From Ciborinia camelliae (lineage: Eukaryota; Ascomycota; Leotiomycetes; Helotiales; Sclerotiniaceae), in NCBI GenBank assembly GCA_025890175.1, contig JANPYM010000003.1, forward strand, positions 1,895,795 through 1,959,794: a DNA stretch of 64,000 nt. The letters run 5' to 3'. Position numbers and translations under genes: made by a program. Positions 34,460-46,017 of this stretch are shown piece by piece. Numbering within the stretch: the stretch's first letter is position 1; every line of letters starts with the position of its first letter. The notes below the pieces were generated by a model. The model did not search any database and had not been told where the DNA came from. It saw nothing but the letters and a program-made list of their open reading frames with translations.

Positions 34460-35755
34460 TTATACCAGGAATGTCCAGAAACTAGGGTATACAAATTCAT
34501 CCTCAAAGATGCGCCTGACTTGCTCAAGCACAAACTTTTCTACCTTACCCACATTCTTAAGTACTTGCTTGCCATTCTCCCTTTGCCCAATTTCGCTCTC
34601 GACCTTAATCTCGTGCAAAAGAGCTCCCATTTTCATACCGGCGGAAGTATCTGCGTCTTTCTCATCTGCACCAATAGCAGCATATGCATCCTCGGGTGAT
34701 AGAAAACAGAAATGAGCTCGCTTGCGGATATATGCTAGAACAGCAACTCCGTCAAAAGACAACCCCGTGATGTTCAATTTCACTGGTATGCCTACGAAGC
34801 TTGGCATGGGATAGTCGAGTAAAATATCGACCGTAAGTGAGAGTCTGATGTTTCCAGAATATCGTACACGGAATACAGTCTGGAGATCTTCCACTTTGGG
34901 CTCTCGAAATCTCCGTGGTGGTGAACTTGGCTCTTCGCTTCCGCTAATCTGCTCTTCTGGAATGGTTTTTTCGGGTGCGCCGTCTCGAGTGGGCGGTCTG
35001 GTCGTTGAAGAGGAGGCAGCAAGAGTGGATACACAGGCTTCCTCGCGTAGAGATTGCTGGTTCAGATCCGCAATTTGCGGAGGAGTCATGGACCTTTCAC
35101 TCGTCGTGTGAGATAAAGATGTATGAGATTGATTCCGGAGCGCGGATAGATGTAAAGATGGGCTAGGACGATCCGGCCATCCTTGAGGTAGATGTGCACC
35201 GGCAACGGCGGCTAGTGGGGTTTGAGTGCCAGACAATCCACTGGCTAATTGAGAATGGAAATAACTCAGATTTGATGTTCCGCCTGGAATACCAGGTGTA
35301 CTAACACCTAAAAAGGGACTTCCGGTGTCACCAGGGGCTTGCATTGATCGTAGACCAGGATATCGTGTATCGATGTATGCAGGAGGAGTCGAAACATTTG
35401 TTGAACCGTTTGCCGTCCTCTCTACTCGATCCATCTTCCTTCTCTCTCTCAATGTCTTCGCGACTTCATTCTCTTCATCAGTTTGAGAGTTCTCAGAGCC
35501 CTCGTCGTCTTCGTCGTCTTCTCCATAATGATCCTCAATATCTTCGTAGAAATCAGGCAATGGATCACAAATATCCTTTAGCTCAACTTCAGGAGCAATT
35601 GAACCGAAGTCGAAAGTGTGGACTTTGACACCCTTGATGAAGCGGGGCAAGGTCACGGTCTGGAACTTGGTATGTACAAAGTCTCGGATCTTTTCTGCGA
35701 GGGCAATCCCGTCAGGTCCAGTCGTCAATGTCTCCCAATTGAGGTCGATAGACAT
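34460..35755 (-). CDS. MDM12: Mdm12, ERMES complex subunit
   Basis: A single exon of 431 residues. The N-terminal start [13 protein letters not shown] and the following [24 protein letters not shown] strand-helix unit are diagnostic of Mdm12. The SMP lipid-binding domain is split: about residues 1-75 and again about 295-431 ([22 protein letters not shown], then the [11 protein letters not shown] end). Between them lies a disordered acidic and Ser/Pro/Thr-rich insertion (about 76-290), which is longer in filamentous fungi than in yeast (271 residues in total there). Mdm12 bridges Mmm1 at the ER with Mdm34 at the mitochondrial outer membrane and carries phospholipids between them (family knowledge). 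No introns are needed. Confidence 0.95.
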   Translation of the reverse strand: MSIDLNWETLTTGPDGIALAEKIRDFVHTKFQTVTLPRFIKGVKVHTFDFGSIAPEVELKDICDPLPDFYEDIEDHYGEDDEDDEGSENSQTDEENEVAKTLRERRKMDRVERTANGSTNVSTPPAYIDTRYPGLRSMQAPGDTGSPFLGVSTPGIPGGTSNLSYFHSQLASGLSGTQTPLAAVAGAHLPQGWPDRPSPSLHLSALRNQSHTSLSHTTSERSMTPPQIADLNQQSLREEACVSTLAASSSTTRPPTRDGAPEKTIPEEQISGSEEPSSPPRRFREPKVEDLQTVFRVRYSGNIRLSLTVDILLDYPMPSFVGIPVKLNITGLSFDGVAVLAYIRKRAHFCFLSPEDAYAAIGADEKDADTSAGMKMGALLHEIKVESEIGQRENGKQVLKNVGKVEKFVLEQVRRIFEDEFVYPSFWTFLV

Positions 35756-38418
35756 TTGGAAATGAAAATTTCAATAAAATATAATAAGGTACGATCAGTG
35801 ATGATCATGAAGTTTGAATTGAATTGTTGTAGTTAGTCAGCTTTAGATAAAGCGTCCAGACTCCAAACCTCCTTATTGATTCGAAGGGGGTAGTAGCAGT
35901 ATGGTATGTATGACTGAGCTATTTTCGATGTGGTGATAATTTAACATTTGATTGTTATTGTTGTCCATGCCCTCTGCCCTAGGAGTATTTTTGTAGACGA
36001 GGATGATACCGTTAATAGGTACCTAAATGGTAATAATGGCTGAATCGGGCTAACAGAATTAACCAATACCTAATCAACCTAATGAGTTGAAACTTGAAAA
36101 GGGTGTTGGAAATTAAAGCAGCGTGATTTAATCTTGTAGCGGCACGAGATAGATAATTGCTTACTAAGTCATCTATACTTAGGTGTCTAGCCTAGACTAG
36201 CCTAGCGTTATTTTTAAAACTCCGTACCCCCCGCTTCCTCTTTTCGTCCTCAATGTAATCAAAATACAAATACTTTTCCCAGGTCCAAGGTTCTTCCAAA
36301 GTCCACCACTCCCCGTACAATAATTTCAATTTTCTCCTCAACCACCATATTCGATTATCGATCCCCAATACTCAATACCTATTACCTACATATTATCCAT
36401 TACCTATACGGATATACGAGCTGATGGCCATAATAGATCAAGGGCAATCCCAGTCGCACCTGGACCTGCGTACTCCGTATGATGTATCATGTATCATGTA
36501 TCCAATCCCTTCAAACTTCTAGTCCCGGTATAGCTCCATCCTTAAATTATCTCGGCTATGATACTGTATCCATTCATTGCCAAAATTCCAAATCCTTCGG
36601 ATTCCCTCCCTGAAATCAGGATATACGAACCACTTCGGGAGTCGGGACGTCTACTTGTAATCCCTCACAGCAGCTCCTATCATCCGCAACCTAGGCAGTG
36701 ATAGTTATGGGATGACGCACGTTGCCTGGAACGCCAGACAACAAACCTTACTACCCAGGACTACTACCCAGGACATATTGTATCGTTGCAGCAATGAAAT
36801 CGGTCAAAATGCATTTTTGGTAGTAGTTTTGCCAAGACTTGTGGAGTAATACTTGCCTTAAATGTTTGTATGCAGTTCCAAGGTTATCTTCAGCTTCTCT
36901 ATCTTGCGCGCCAGTGGCGTCTAATTATCCCGCGCTTATTTTCCTGTAAGAAAATATTGGCGGCACAGGCGAGTATACCCTGCATCAATATGTGAGCACT
37001 TATTTTACAAGGACAGCCTTACCCTGCAACTGGTACAACGCTCCGTCACATCACATGTATGATTTTCACCTAGTGCCCTAGCCCGGCCTTGAAGGCTAGG
37101 CATTGAGGGGCCCGCTGCTTACTTGGACTCATCATGGTTCGTCTAACATGAAAATGTCATTCTTATATGCCACGGTAATGCATATTTGAGATGGGTACTT
37201 CAAATTGCATACAGTAGAACATCTCGTCTTCTCATCACATCATATTCGTTAAGTTTATTCCTCGCAAGTACGTGCCGCTCTCCTGCTCCCGAAAGTACCA
37301 CCACAGAGTCAGACAGACCCACAACTTCGCCGATAGCTGAATCTGTTCTTCACGGTTCATCACATCTCTACCGATATGAGTGGTTCAAAGATTCCATTCA
37401 GAGACAATTCTTCATTGATAGTCCACTCTATTCTAGGTGGTAGACGCTCTATGACATAACATCGTCACTTTCTGCCCTGAGAAAGGAAGGACAGTGTCCA
37501 AGGACTTGCAACATTCAGAAATCGACTTGATGTCGAAATCGCTGGCATAGTTACTCTACCTAGGTACGCATTGTCAGCGCCGAAAAAGGAAATATTCGGT
37601 CAATTAGCAAACTAGGTAAATTAGGCATCAACTGGTATTTGTCTGATTTTCGACCAGCCTTATCACATGATTAATTATAGCTGCATGTAAAATGCAAGGA
37701 TTGACATCCCTGGACGTAGAATTTCAACCGCGCTTGGCTTCCCCCTTTGTTGTCTTGATCGGTGATAGCCCAGGTCACATTGACCGCTGCTTGCGGCATA
37801 TTAGCCGCAATGCAGCTGATAAGACTATCAGTCAGTCGAAGACGGCGGGTGTCGCGCTCTCTCATCAGGCCTGTAGTTACACGAAAAAAGCCGCACGGCA
37901 AATCGTTCAACCTCACTCGAGTTATACACAACAATTTGCCACAGGTTTAATTGCCGGAATCTCAGAAGAAATGAGAGCTGAACACGAGAACGTAGGTTGA
38001 TATACAACGACGTAGCTGAGAAATTAGATGGTCTGAAACGGCATTGGCTCATATATTTGGTAATTTGTGATGACCAGGTTCACTTTCACATGTTGTTGGA
38101 TCCAAGAGATATGGTTTAAAGAAAGACGGTTGTAATTGAGAAAAAATTGTCGACTAAAAATCTACCACAGCAGAACGAGAACCCCCCAAAAGTAACAACA
38201 CAATGAGATATCGTCCCATGAACTCCCAAGTATGCTTGTATGATTACAGCAGCGGTTCATGACCCAATCTTTGCACCACAGATCGTTGACCCTGTCCTAA
38301 CTTCCCCTCTAGCCCCAAGCCCCTTCATCCACACGGATACCCACAAAATTTCCTGATCCACTTGCCTAGTCCCGTCGGAGACGGTTGGATATTCCGAGGG
38401 GCCGCCTTCGAATGCGAT
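35756..38418. other. Intergenic region, no gene seen
   Basis: These 2.66 kb lie between the MDM12 start and the 3' end of the Cys-rich gene. They contain MDM12 promoter sequence, ACTCCGTA motifs (36219, 36472) and an ATCATGTATCATGTATC short repeat at about 36484. The several 60-100 codon frames (37186, 37671-38050) show no consistent frame, splice structure or family resemblance. Confidence 0.5.
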
Positions 38419-38651
38419 TTAAAGATTTGAGGAGGCATAATCTCTGTATCTAAAGTCAATATATGACTAATTAAGAATTTTGGAGACGCACTTACTTACG
38501 AACAGCCTTTTGTACAAGGTTCTTCGGAATTAGATACTTTGTTTTTCCTTCCACTTGGGCATGTTCCAGCCGATTGGAAAGTAGCGCACGGGACTAATTT
38601 GATATCAGAGTGCTTGCCGCAGCTCATGTAGACGACGTATTCGGTGCACAT
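38419..38651 (-). CDS. Small six-cysteine protein
   Basis: Two exons (38651-38500 and 38449-38419) with a 50-nt intron (GTAAGT donor, TTGAC branch, CTTTAG acceptor) encode only 60 residues. Six cysteines fall at positions 2, 11, 22, 31, 46 and 50, with H14, in a pattern MCTEYVVYMSCGKH...PC...C...EPC..GC. There is no signal peptide. The M-C-x-x-Y-x-x-Y/H-x-x-C-G-K/H start recalls a group of small intracellular fungal proteins of unknown function that probably bind a metal. That comparison is from memory of the pattern, not a search. The perfect intron consensus, the sensible stop soon after and the GCGGTTATT-free 5' flank make a real gene likely. A further intron in the 5' UTR (near 38815) is possible. 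Confidence 0.62.
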
Positions 38652-41600
38652 TTTGGCGGTTATTGTTCGGAAAAGTATCAAGAGCTTGTAATTGAGATGT
38701 CGACTCGACCTATTAAGTCGCGGCGGGATTAGCAATGAAAATCAATGGCAATGATAATTGCTAAAGACACTCTCTTCTTAAAGGGGAATGTAAAGTACAA
38801 GTAAACTTTGGACTTACTTGGGCAATGGTGAATGTGGGTGAAGTAGTGCGTTTGCTGAGGAACTTTAATGTGAGAGGGAAGCTGGGAAGTAAATATATTG
38901 TAGATGGTGGACTAAATGTGAGGTGATGAATGAGGAGGTGATGATTGAGGTGATGATTGAGCTGTTGAACTTCCAAAATCATGGGCGACGGCAGCTTGCT
39001 TTATACACCGTTGTACCATTCCGAGTGAATGGTACTGCCTGTCATTCAATTTGAGAAATGTTGTTTGCTTTGCCATCCATCGCAGGATGTCAACACAAAA
39101 TCAGTCAGAGAGGGGGGGATGCCTGCCGACGAGCTGGTGTGCCTCCTTGTTGGTAGTTCTTTCCGTAAGGGGTTTGATGAGGTTGGAATTGGCAGATTGA
39201 GCTGTAGCCATAGAGGTATCCAACCAGGCTTTCCGTGAATACCAACAAGAAAATAGCCGTCATCCGCCGCGCAAACCGTTGGCTAGAGGATCGAGGAACA
39301 CAGTGAGACTAGTGGTAGGGCAGGCAAGTATCAATTCCATCGCTGACATGGTATCGGTAGGGCGCCATAGCTAAAAGCGCAAGCTCACATGGTCAATCCT
39401 AGATTGCAGGTACGGCGAAAGGAGCATCGATGCAATTGCGGATAAGTCAAGCGTTCTGATTATTGAAAATTACAAAATATGGATGATCCACCCGAGGTAT
39501 CAAGGACCTGCAAGGTTTGCAAGTGGCAAGGGCCAAATAATGGGACCTGCAACCTGCAACTAAACGACCCTTAACCATCTTCAGTAACAAATGTAGATCT
39601 AGAGACTAGAGAGACTAGAGACATTAGAGTCTAGAGTCAAGGGCAAAGAAATCAAATGAAAAATCACTGTACCTATTTTGAGCAAGTACGGTACATTACA
39701 GTCACACACGCTTGCTTTGAGTTGGCCGATATTAGATTCTGGCTAAATATATTTGAGCGTGAAAACAGACAGATAAGGTGAAGGTGAAGGAGAATAAGGA
39801 TAATGGAAATAAAAATAAAAATAACAATAACAATATACCTAATTATAATCTAGTGGATAAAATAGAACGAGTTGGGGGAGAGGGGGGGGTTGGTTTACGA
39901 TATTAGGCTTAGATATTTGGTACAGTAGTGTTGTTTTGACGGGCTTCCAAGTCCTCTGACGTTTTTCCCCCTTCATCTTCGGCTGAGGTTCTTTCGGACG
40001 CTTCATTAATTTTGTTCCTAGCGTAACGGAGTGTATGCGACCAGACCAAATCAAAAACCACAGATCAGATTTATTATCCGCCCAAAAAAGCCAAAGCCAC
40101 CATAAGAGTGACATTTCTTACATGGGTCGCAACATCAATCGAATCACATATCGAGAATTTCAATGTTCTCTCTCTTTTTGTACGACCGTCTTCCAGTTAA
40201 ACGGCTTAGATCCGATTCGAAACTGCGGCTCACAACATATACTACGATACTAAGAGGCAGGCTTAGGCTTTTTGCTATCATACTATCATGCTATCATACC
40301 ATCATCCTATCATACTACCATAGATCTTTCATTTTTAGACGCTTCGAATCTTTTCATGAATCACACTCCACGGGGGGGTGCCATCTAGGACATGTCAAAC
40401 GGACACAGACGGTAAAAAGAGGTTTCTCTGTCTTTGAGTTTCGTATCAATCCAACCTTCATTTTCTAAAATATTCCTAGAAATATATCCATCACACCTTC
40501 AGAGCATTAAACTTTTCAGGTCCCCATTAATTTTAAGAACGATGCAGCAAAACCTTGATTATTAACTTACAGGACGCCGCAAGTACATAAGGCTTCTCGA
40601 AGATTTAACCCTTTTCTTGGCGGCGTCGGCGGCGATCGGTGAAGGATCATTTTGCTGTAGGGCTGGGTTAACCTACAGTAACAATATTTGTATCAGATGA
40701 ATTCAACCAACGAAACTAACGAAACCAAACAAACCAATCTATCTATCTAACCTCAAGAGTCAAGCTGTAGAGAAATTCCATTCAATTACGGGAGCGCCTC
40801 GGACCTTGTTTGTTTGTCCCTTCCCATGATCCACCGTCAACCGTCAACTGTCCACTGGCAACTGTCAACCATCAACCATCAACTTTGTTTGCTGATGATG
40901 GACTTGGACTCGGCAGATCTCTAAATGGAGCTCAACATAAATCAACTAATCCAACAATTCAAACCATTTTTTTAAACAGTAATTTCTTTTCGGCGTCCTC
41001 TTTTCTCTCTTGAACCTCATTTTCAATCCACTTTTCTACCCAACAGCCGCAATTATGCATATTTTCTATTCCGCTTTGGCCTGCCTCTCTGGGGTCAGTC
41101 CAACGTTCACCAACGTTGTCTTGCCGCGATCGTGGTTACAATTGGTCCCTCGAGGACTGATCACCAACATACTCATCAGCTCGTCGTTCGTACTAATTCA
41201 ATCAGTACAACTCTGCCCTACAGCTGAATCATTTTACATCCGCAGGTGGCCGGACTTTTACATGCGTGATTGATTGAATTCTACGATTATTGGCAGAAAC
41301 GCCACCATGCCATGCATGCACTTTCGCGGCAACATCTCGACTTGCTCGTTTCCATCTCTCATCTCAGATTTTACCCATGAATATGATCACAATACGGCAC
41401 TAGTAGCTGTCGAAGGAAGACCTAGCGACTTAATTGGGCAATCTTCTGGACGGACTGGTCCGGGAGTACCAGGCACGGATCGCTAGTAGGACTCGAGTCT
41501 TCTGCAGCCAAAAGATGATGGTGATGATGGTTTTATAGTGCTTATTTTTCTATCATCAACGTTTCAAGTGCTTCACCGCATTCAAGAAGGATCTCGGCTT

Positions 41601-44600
41601 TCTCGAAGACGGTTATTGTGTAACGAATGTATGTAGGTACGGGCCAAGATTCGGGCGATGCAAGCAACCCCACCCAAAGGAATAGAAAGTTTTCCCAATA
41701 TTGTGAAGCAAGTTATATTGCAGTCTTCAGTCGGTATCGGCCCGCGTATCGGCCTCTCGACTGCACCAAGGCATTTCCTGACTCCATAGAGGAAGGTGTA
41801 GAGGATCCCAACGGCTTCAAACTTAATATGCGTGGTTCATCACAGCACTCTAGCCTTCCACGATACTTTGTCAAGTCAAAAGGGGCCACAAGACCTTTCG
41901 TTCTGCAGGGTTCCGACGTCATGTTATTTTGACGACGGGTACCCGCAGCCGTGTCCGCTGTCAGATGCGGGAGATGATTGACTAATTCTGCGAAAGGGGA
42001 CGTACAGGATCTTGACTCGATTGAGCCTTTCGAATTCCAATTTGAATTCCCCTTTGGCAGATTACCTACAGACCACTGCAGTCCATAACACTTGGCTGAA
42101 ATTAGATTGAGGGTGATGATCTGATCCATCGGTGACCCATCATCGATAAGCAATGTGATAGACACAGGGTAATCTTTGTAAATTCTAGGAATTTATGTGT
42201 GACGTCTGTTGATTAGCGGCACAGCGAATCGGAGGCGATTAATAGACGCCGGTGGCATGATATTGACATGTACTAGGTAATAAGGATGAAATTGAAGAAG
42301 GAGAAACTTGCCTGATATCCTTGTATCTGACGTTGCAAGGACGACCGCGTTAAGTTATGGTAGTACAATATAAGAATCTGAGCAAGGGTTATTCAATATG
42401 AAGCCATTATTACGTCGAAGACGGGCGCCGGGGGAGGGTTTCTTCCATATTGCAAATTGCAAATTGCATATTGGACATTGCACATTCCAAATCACCTACA
42501 GCAGCTACTTACTCCGTTTACGACGCCTACTTACTCCGTACGTCGTAATCAATCCTGTCCCGATTCCTGAACTAGGTATCCTCGATGGAGACAGACTAAG
42601 ACGAAATTCAAAAGAGGAGACTCAAAAAGTCAATACATTTATTGAATCACTGGATCAATTGAGATTGTGTGATACACTGATTTGAATACACCTGCACTGA
42701 TCAAATGAATCAAATACGTAGGTATGATGCCAACTTGGAACTTCTATAGACACTTTTTTACCTTTTCACTGGGTTCCCTTGTCTAACGGAACCCACAGTA
42801 GGCTAAATGCTTTTCAACGTCCAAAAAATGTCCCACTTTCCTCCGAGCCCCGAACTGAAAAAAAGAGAGAGAGGGAGAGAGAGTACGGAGTACTGTACGG
42901 TACGGAGTATAGGAAAGCACCGGTACATAGGAACCCTGATCCCATTCCCATCCAGACCCGATAGAAACTATTTCACCATTTAATTATTATTACTATTATT
43001 ACTATTATTATTATTACGAGTATTGGGAGAGGAAATAAAAATGATTTTCATTTTATTCGATGCGATAGATATCCTACTCAAGAATCCACCAATCATCATA
43101 CTGCAAAGACATCCAGAGTACTAATATAGTAAAATAGTGCAGTAGCTACATATCGGGTAACACGAGTGCATACATCCGAACATTTCCTCTCGTTTACGAT
43201 ACGATGCCCTGCAACTTGCAAGCACGGAGATAACATAACATGACTTAACTTGAAGAAAGATATCATATCATTGCGGAACTTCGCCATCTAGAACACACCT
43301 ACCCTACAGGCTACAGTACCTACTTGCCTCCTTTCACAATCACAATCACATTCTCAGCGTGGTGCATAGTCAAACAAATCACAGTCATAGTCCAAGAGGC
43401 GGAGGGAGGGAATGCAGGGGAATCCTACCTATCAACTTTACTCTGCTTTTCCGAGCATCATCTTGCTAAAAGTTCTATGTACGCTGCTGCCATGGAAGAA
43501 GACGTCGTATCGAAGCATGCGTGTATGCCTTCTGACTGTATAGCAAGACATTGGTACAAATCAGCTCTCTCAGCCGTTTCATCATTAATAGAAGGTAATC
43601 CACCCTTGCAGGGGATCAATCTCCGCAGCACATCAAATCAACATACCATTCCAACTCTCGAGGCCCAAATCGAGGCCCGTCTGCCTGCCGTCAATGGTCA
43701 GCTCTACATCACGTGATGATAATACCTTCCAAAACCATGGTTCAATGAAATATCTGTTCGTTCATCACGATGAACGATGTCCCGATGGCTCGTACCTGGG
43801 GCTGAGTCTACAGTGGGGAGCGGAAGCGCCTTGTTGGCTTTTCTTGTTGGTGATGAGATGTTCGCATTTTAGATCACGTCCGGAAACAATTCGAAATTGA
43901 GATATTGGTTCGGCCAAATTTCTATTTGGTTTCCTCCTTTCTTCTAATTTACGAAAAAAAAAATACTCAATGGGTATTCCTGAATTGGCACCACTCGTTT
44001 ATAGTTGGTATTCGTGTTGGCAATCTGAGACTCGCACCCTTTTTCCCCCTATAAACAATTGAGTATTGTTGTCGAGAATAGGAGAAATTCTCGCCTCTTT
44101 CATACCACAGCCACGGCGTTAAGCCATCTCGAAGTATTATACGAACGGCCTATGCAGTTGGTGTTTTCACATCGTCGCCGATCACTGAGGGCTTTGCTCG
44201 CTCGCTACGGGCACCTCCTTTACTATACCCCAGGTTTGTGACAAGTTTTTCTACCCCTCTTTCATATGCTCAACAGTTGGTTCGTTCATGATTATACCAT
44301 ATCAATGGTGGACTGATGAAGATAGGGATCCGGCATATAATGTTCACTGGTTTGAGGACCTATGGGGAAATGGTTGTGGTTGGTTTACGCCCGTTTTCAG
44401 CTGCTAATTTGCGTTTCCAAAGGAGTAGGTACTCATTCATACCCATTGACCTAGATAATAAATCGGGATAGTACATTTATTCATATGTCAAATTGATTTT
44501 CATTTCTTTGCATGTTGAACTTTACAAAGTTACAAAGTTACAAGTCTACAATTGGAAGTATGTACAAAAATGATAATCTTATAACCTCGGCATTGTCTCA

Positions 44601-45516
44601 GCTCCAAAAAAGACCCCTGGTACGATTTTAGAAAGGTAAATGGCCCTGGTAGGTACAGTACTTCGTGTGGGGTCCCCTCTTTCTACCATGATGCATTGCA
44701 TTGATGCTATCGCCATCCAATTGATGGATTCCAATATATTTATTCTTGGCAGAGGAGAAATCACCCAATCAGCAAAATCTTAAGAAAGCCTTCATTGCAA
44801 TTGATGTTCGGTCGCAAATGCTATCAAGAGAAGGCTTGGAGAATCAACGTTGCAACCCAATTTTCCATTTCTCCATTTCTCTATTTCTCCATTAGGAAAT
44901 TAGCTTCGTCGTCGTTGTACCTACCTATTCATGGATGTGCTCACCGTTCCGCATATATCATCATATATCTGCATCTATAATGATATTTTCAATCTGCTTG
45001 GAAAAAAAGAGTTTGATTGCGCATTTACCTCGTTAACCTTACATATCAGCGAGCCAATCTTTCCTCCACGTGTATCAATCCTGCATTGGAAATTGGAATC
45101 TATCATAAAGTTGCTCCAACCACAGTAGAAAGCTCAGCTAGTGGCAATTGCACCATAAAATAAAGGTGTCGTTCTTTCCCAACCCTTTTTTACTTCTCAT
45201 TTCTCACACCGAAATTTCTTCAACGCCCCCCTCCCCTTCCTTCCCCACCCCCAAAAGTTCATCCCATCTCATTAGCACCAAAACCCAAAGATTCTACCCA
45301 CTTCCTCAGACCTCTTCTGCGACCCCATCTCGCTCGTACAACATCCCTCCCGTCACACATTCCAAACACAGCTTCTCCCGCAACCCGCCTCTGAAATTAA
45401 CTTGACAATTTTCCGGGGCACAGCAAAGTAAAATAGCATAGCCAAGCACCTAGCAACACTCTCGTATTCAACTTATTTAAGCTCTTTCGGTCACATTACC
45501 AAATCCGACCCGGAAA
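38652..45516. other. 6.9-kb gene-poor region
   Basis: No gene could be supported. Open frames of 60-150 codons are scattered on both strands without splice logic or protein-like conservation. Noted sequence features: a CTATCATA-type repeat (40275-40320), a CCGTCAAC/CATCAAC short tandem (40842-40885), ATT/ATTACT repeats (42981-43018) and clustered ACTCCGTAC motifs (42510, 42536, 42888-42909). An A-rich stretch lies at 43951, and a C-rich leader before the next gene at 45175-45410. Confidence 0.5.
42981..43018. repeat. (ATT)n/(ACT) trinucleotide array
   Basis: A run of ATT triplets interrupted by ACT triplets, about 38 bp. It is an ordinary imperfect microsatellite. Confidence 0.85.
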
Positions 45517-46017
45517 ATGGCCTCCCACCAAATCCCAGCAAATGCAGAAACATCCATGGATGCGTCCGGTATCACAGCCGAAATCAAGGCTCTCGTCGTG
45601 AGCGGACAGGAAAACTTTGTTCCCGCCGCAGAAAAGGCAAGTCAGGCTTCGCATTCGTTCTTGCCTTTGGCTCCGAAGACTTCGGCGGGTTACCCTGTGG
45701 CTCAGTTCTCCAAATTGCCTGGCGGTTTGACGCCGCATCAGCTCGCTGATCAGACGCGCGGTGCGATTAGGGGTGAGGAGCTCGGTGAGAAGGGTGTAGG
45801 GGATGGTGAGAATGGCCATGCCAAGAGTTTGGGCGATGTCGATCAGGAATTGCTCAAGGCATCTAGGAGTGAGAGTATGAGTAGTGAGGCTAGCAATAGT
45901 ACGACTTCTAGTGTGGGTACACAGAAGGGCTTGAATTTGAAGCGATTTTTGAAGTTGGGACCGGTTCATTCTGGTGAGGCGGGGCTAGGTGATTGGAGCG
46001 AGGAGGTGGTGGAGTAG
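45517..46017 (+). CDS. Small hypothetical protein, 166 aa
   Basis: An unspliced frame of 166 residues starts at ATG 45517 (context GGAAAATGG) after a long pyrimidine-rich leader typical of an expressed fungal gene. The product is hydrophilic and probably disordered. It begins MASHQIPANAETSMDASG, has an N-terminal segment with a PLAPKTSAGYPVAQFSKLPGGL motif, Gly/Glu-rich and Ser-rich middle parts, and a C-terminal amphipathic stretch (LNLKRFLKLGPVHSGE). No signal peptide, membrane segment or domain is recognised. G/C-richer wobble positions than the flanks support real coding sequence. Function unknown. Confidence 0.68.
   Translation: MASHQIPANAETSMDASGITAEIKALVVSGQENFVPAAEKASQASHSFLPLAPKTSAGYPVAQFSKLPGGLTPHQLADQTRGAIRGEELGEKGVGDGENGHAKSLGDVDQELLKASRSESMSSEASNSTTSSVGTQKGLNLKRFLKLGPVHSGEAGLGDWSEEVVE

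Noticed and set aside
41713..42165. 150-codon minus-strand ORF overlapping a 101-codon plus ORF
   Set aside because: No recognisable domain or consistent gene structure on either strand.
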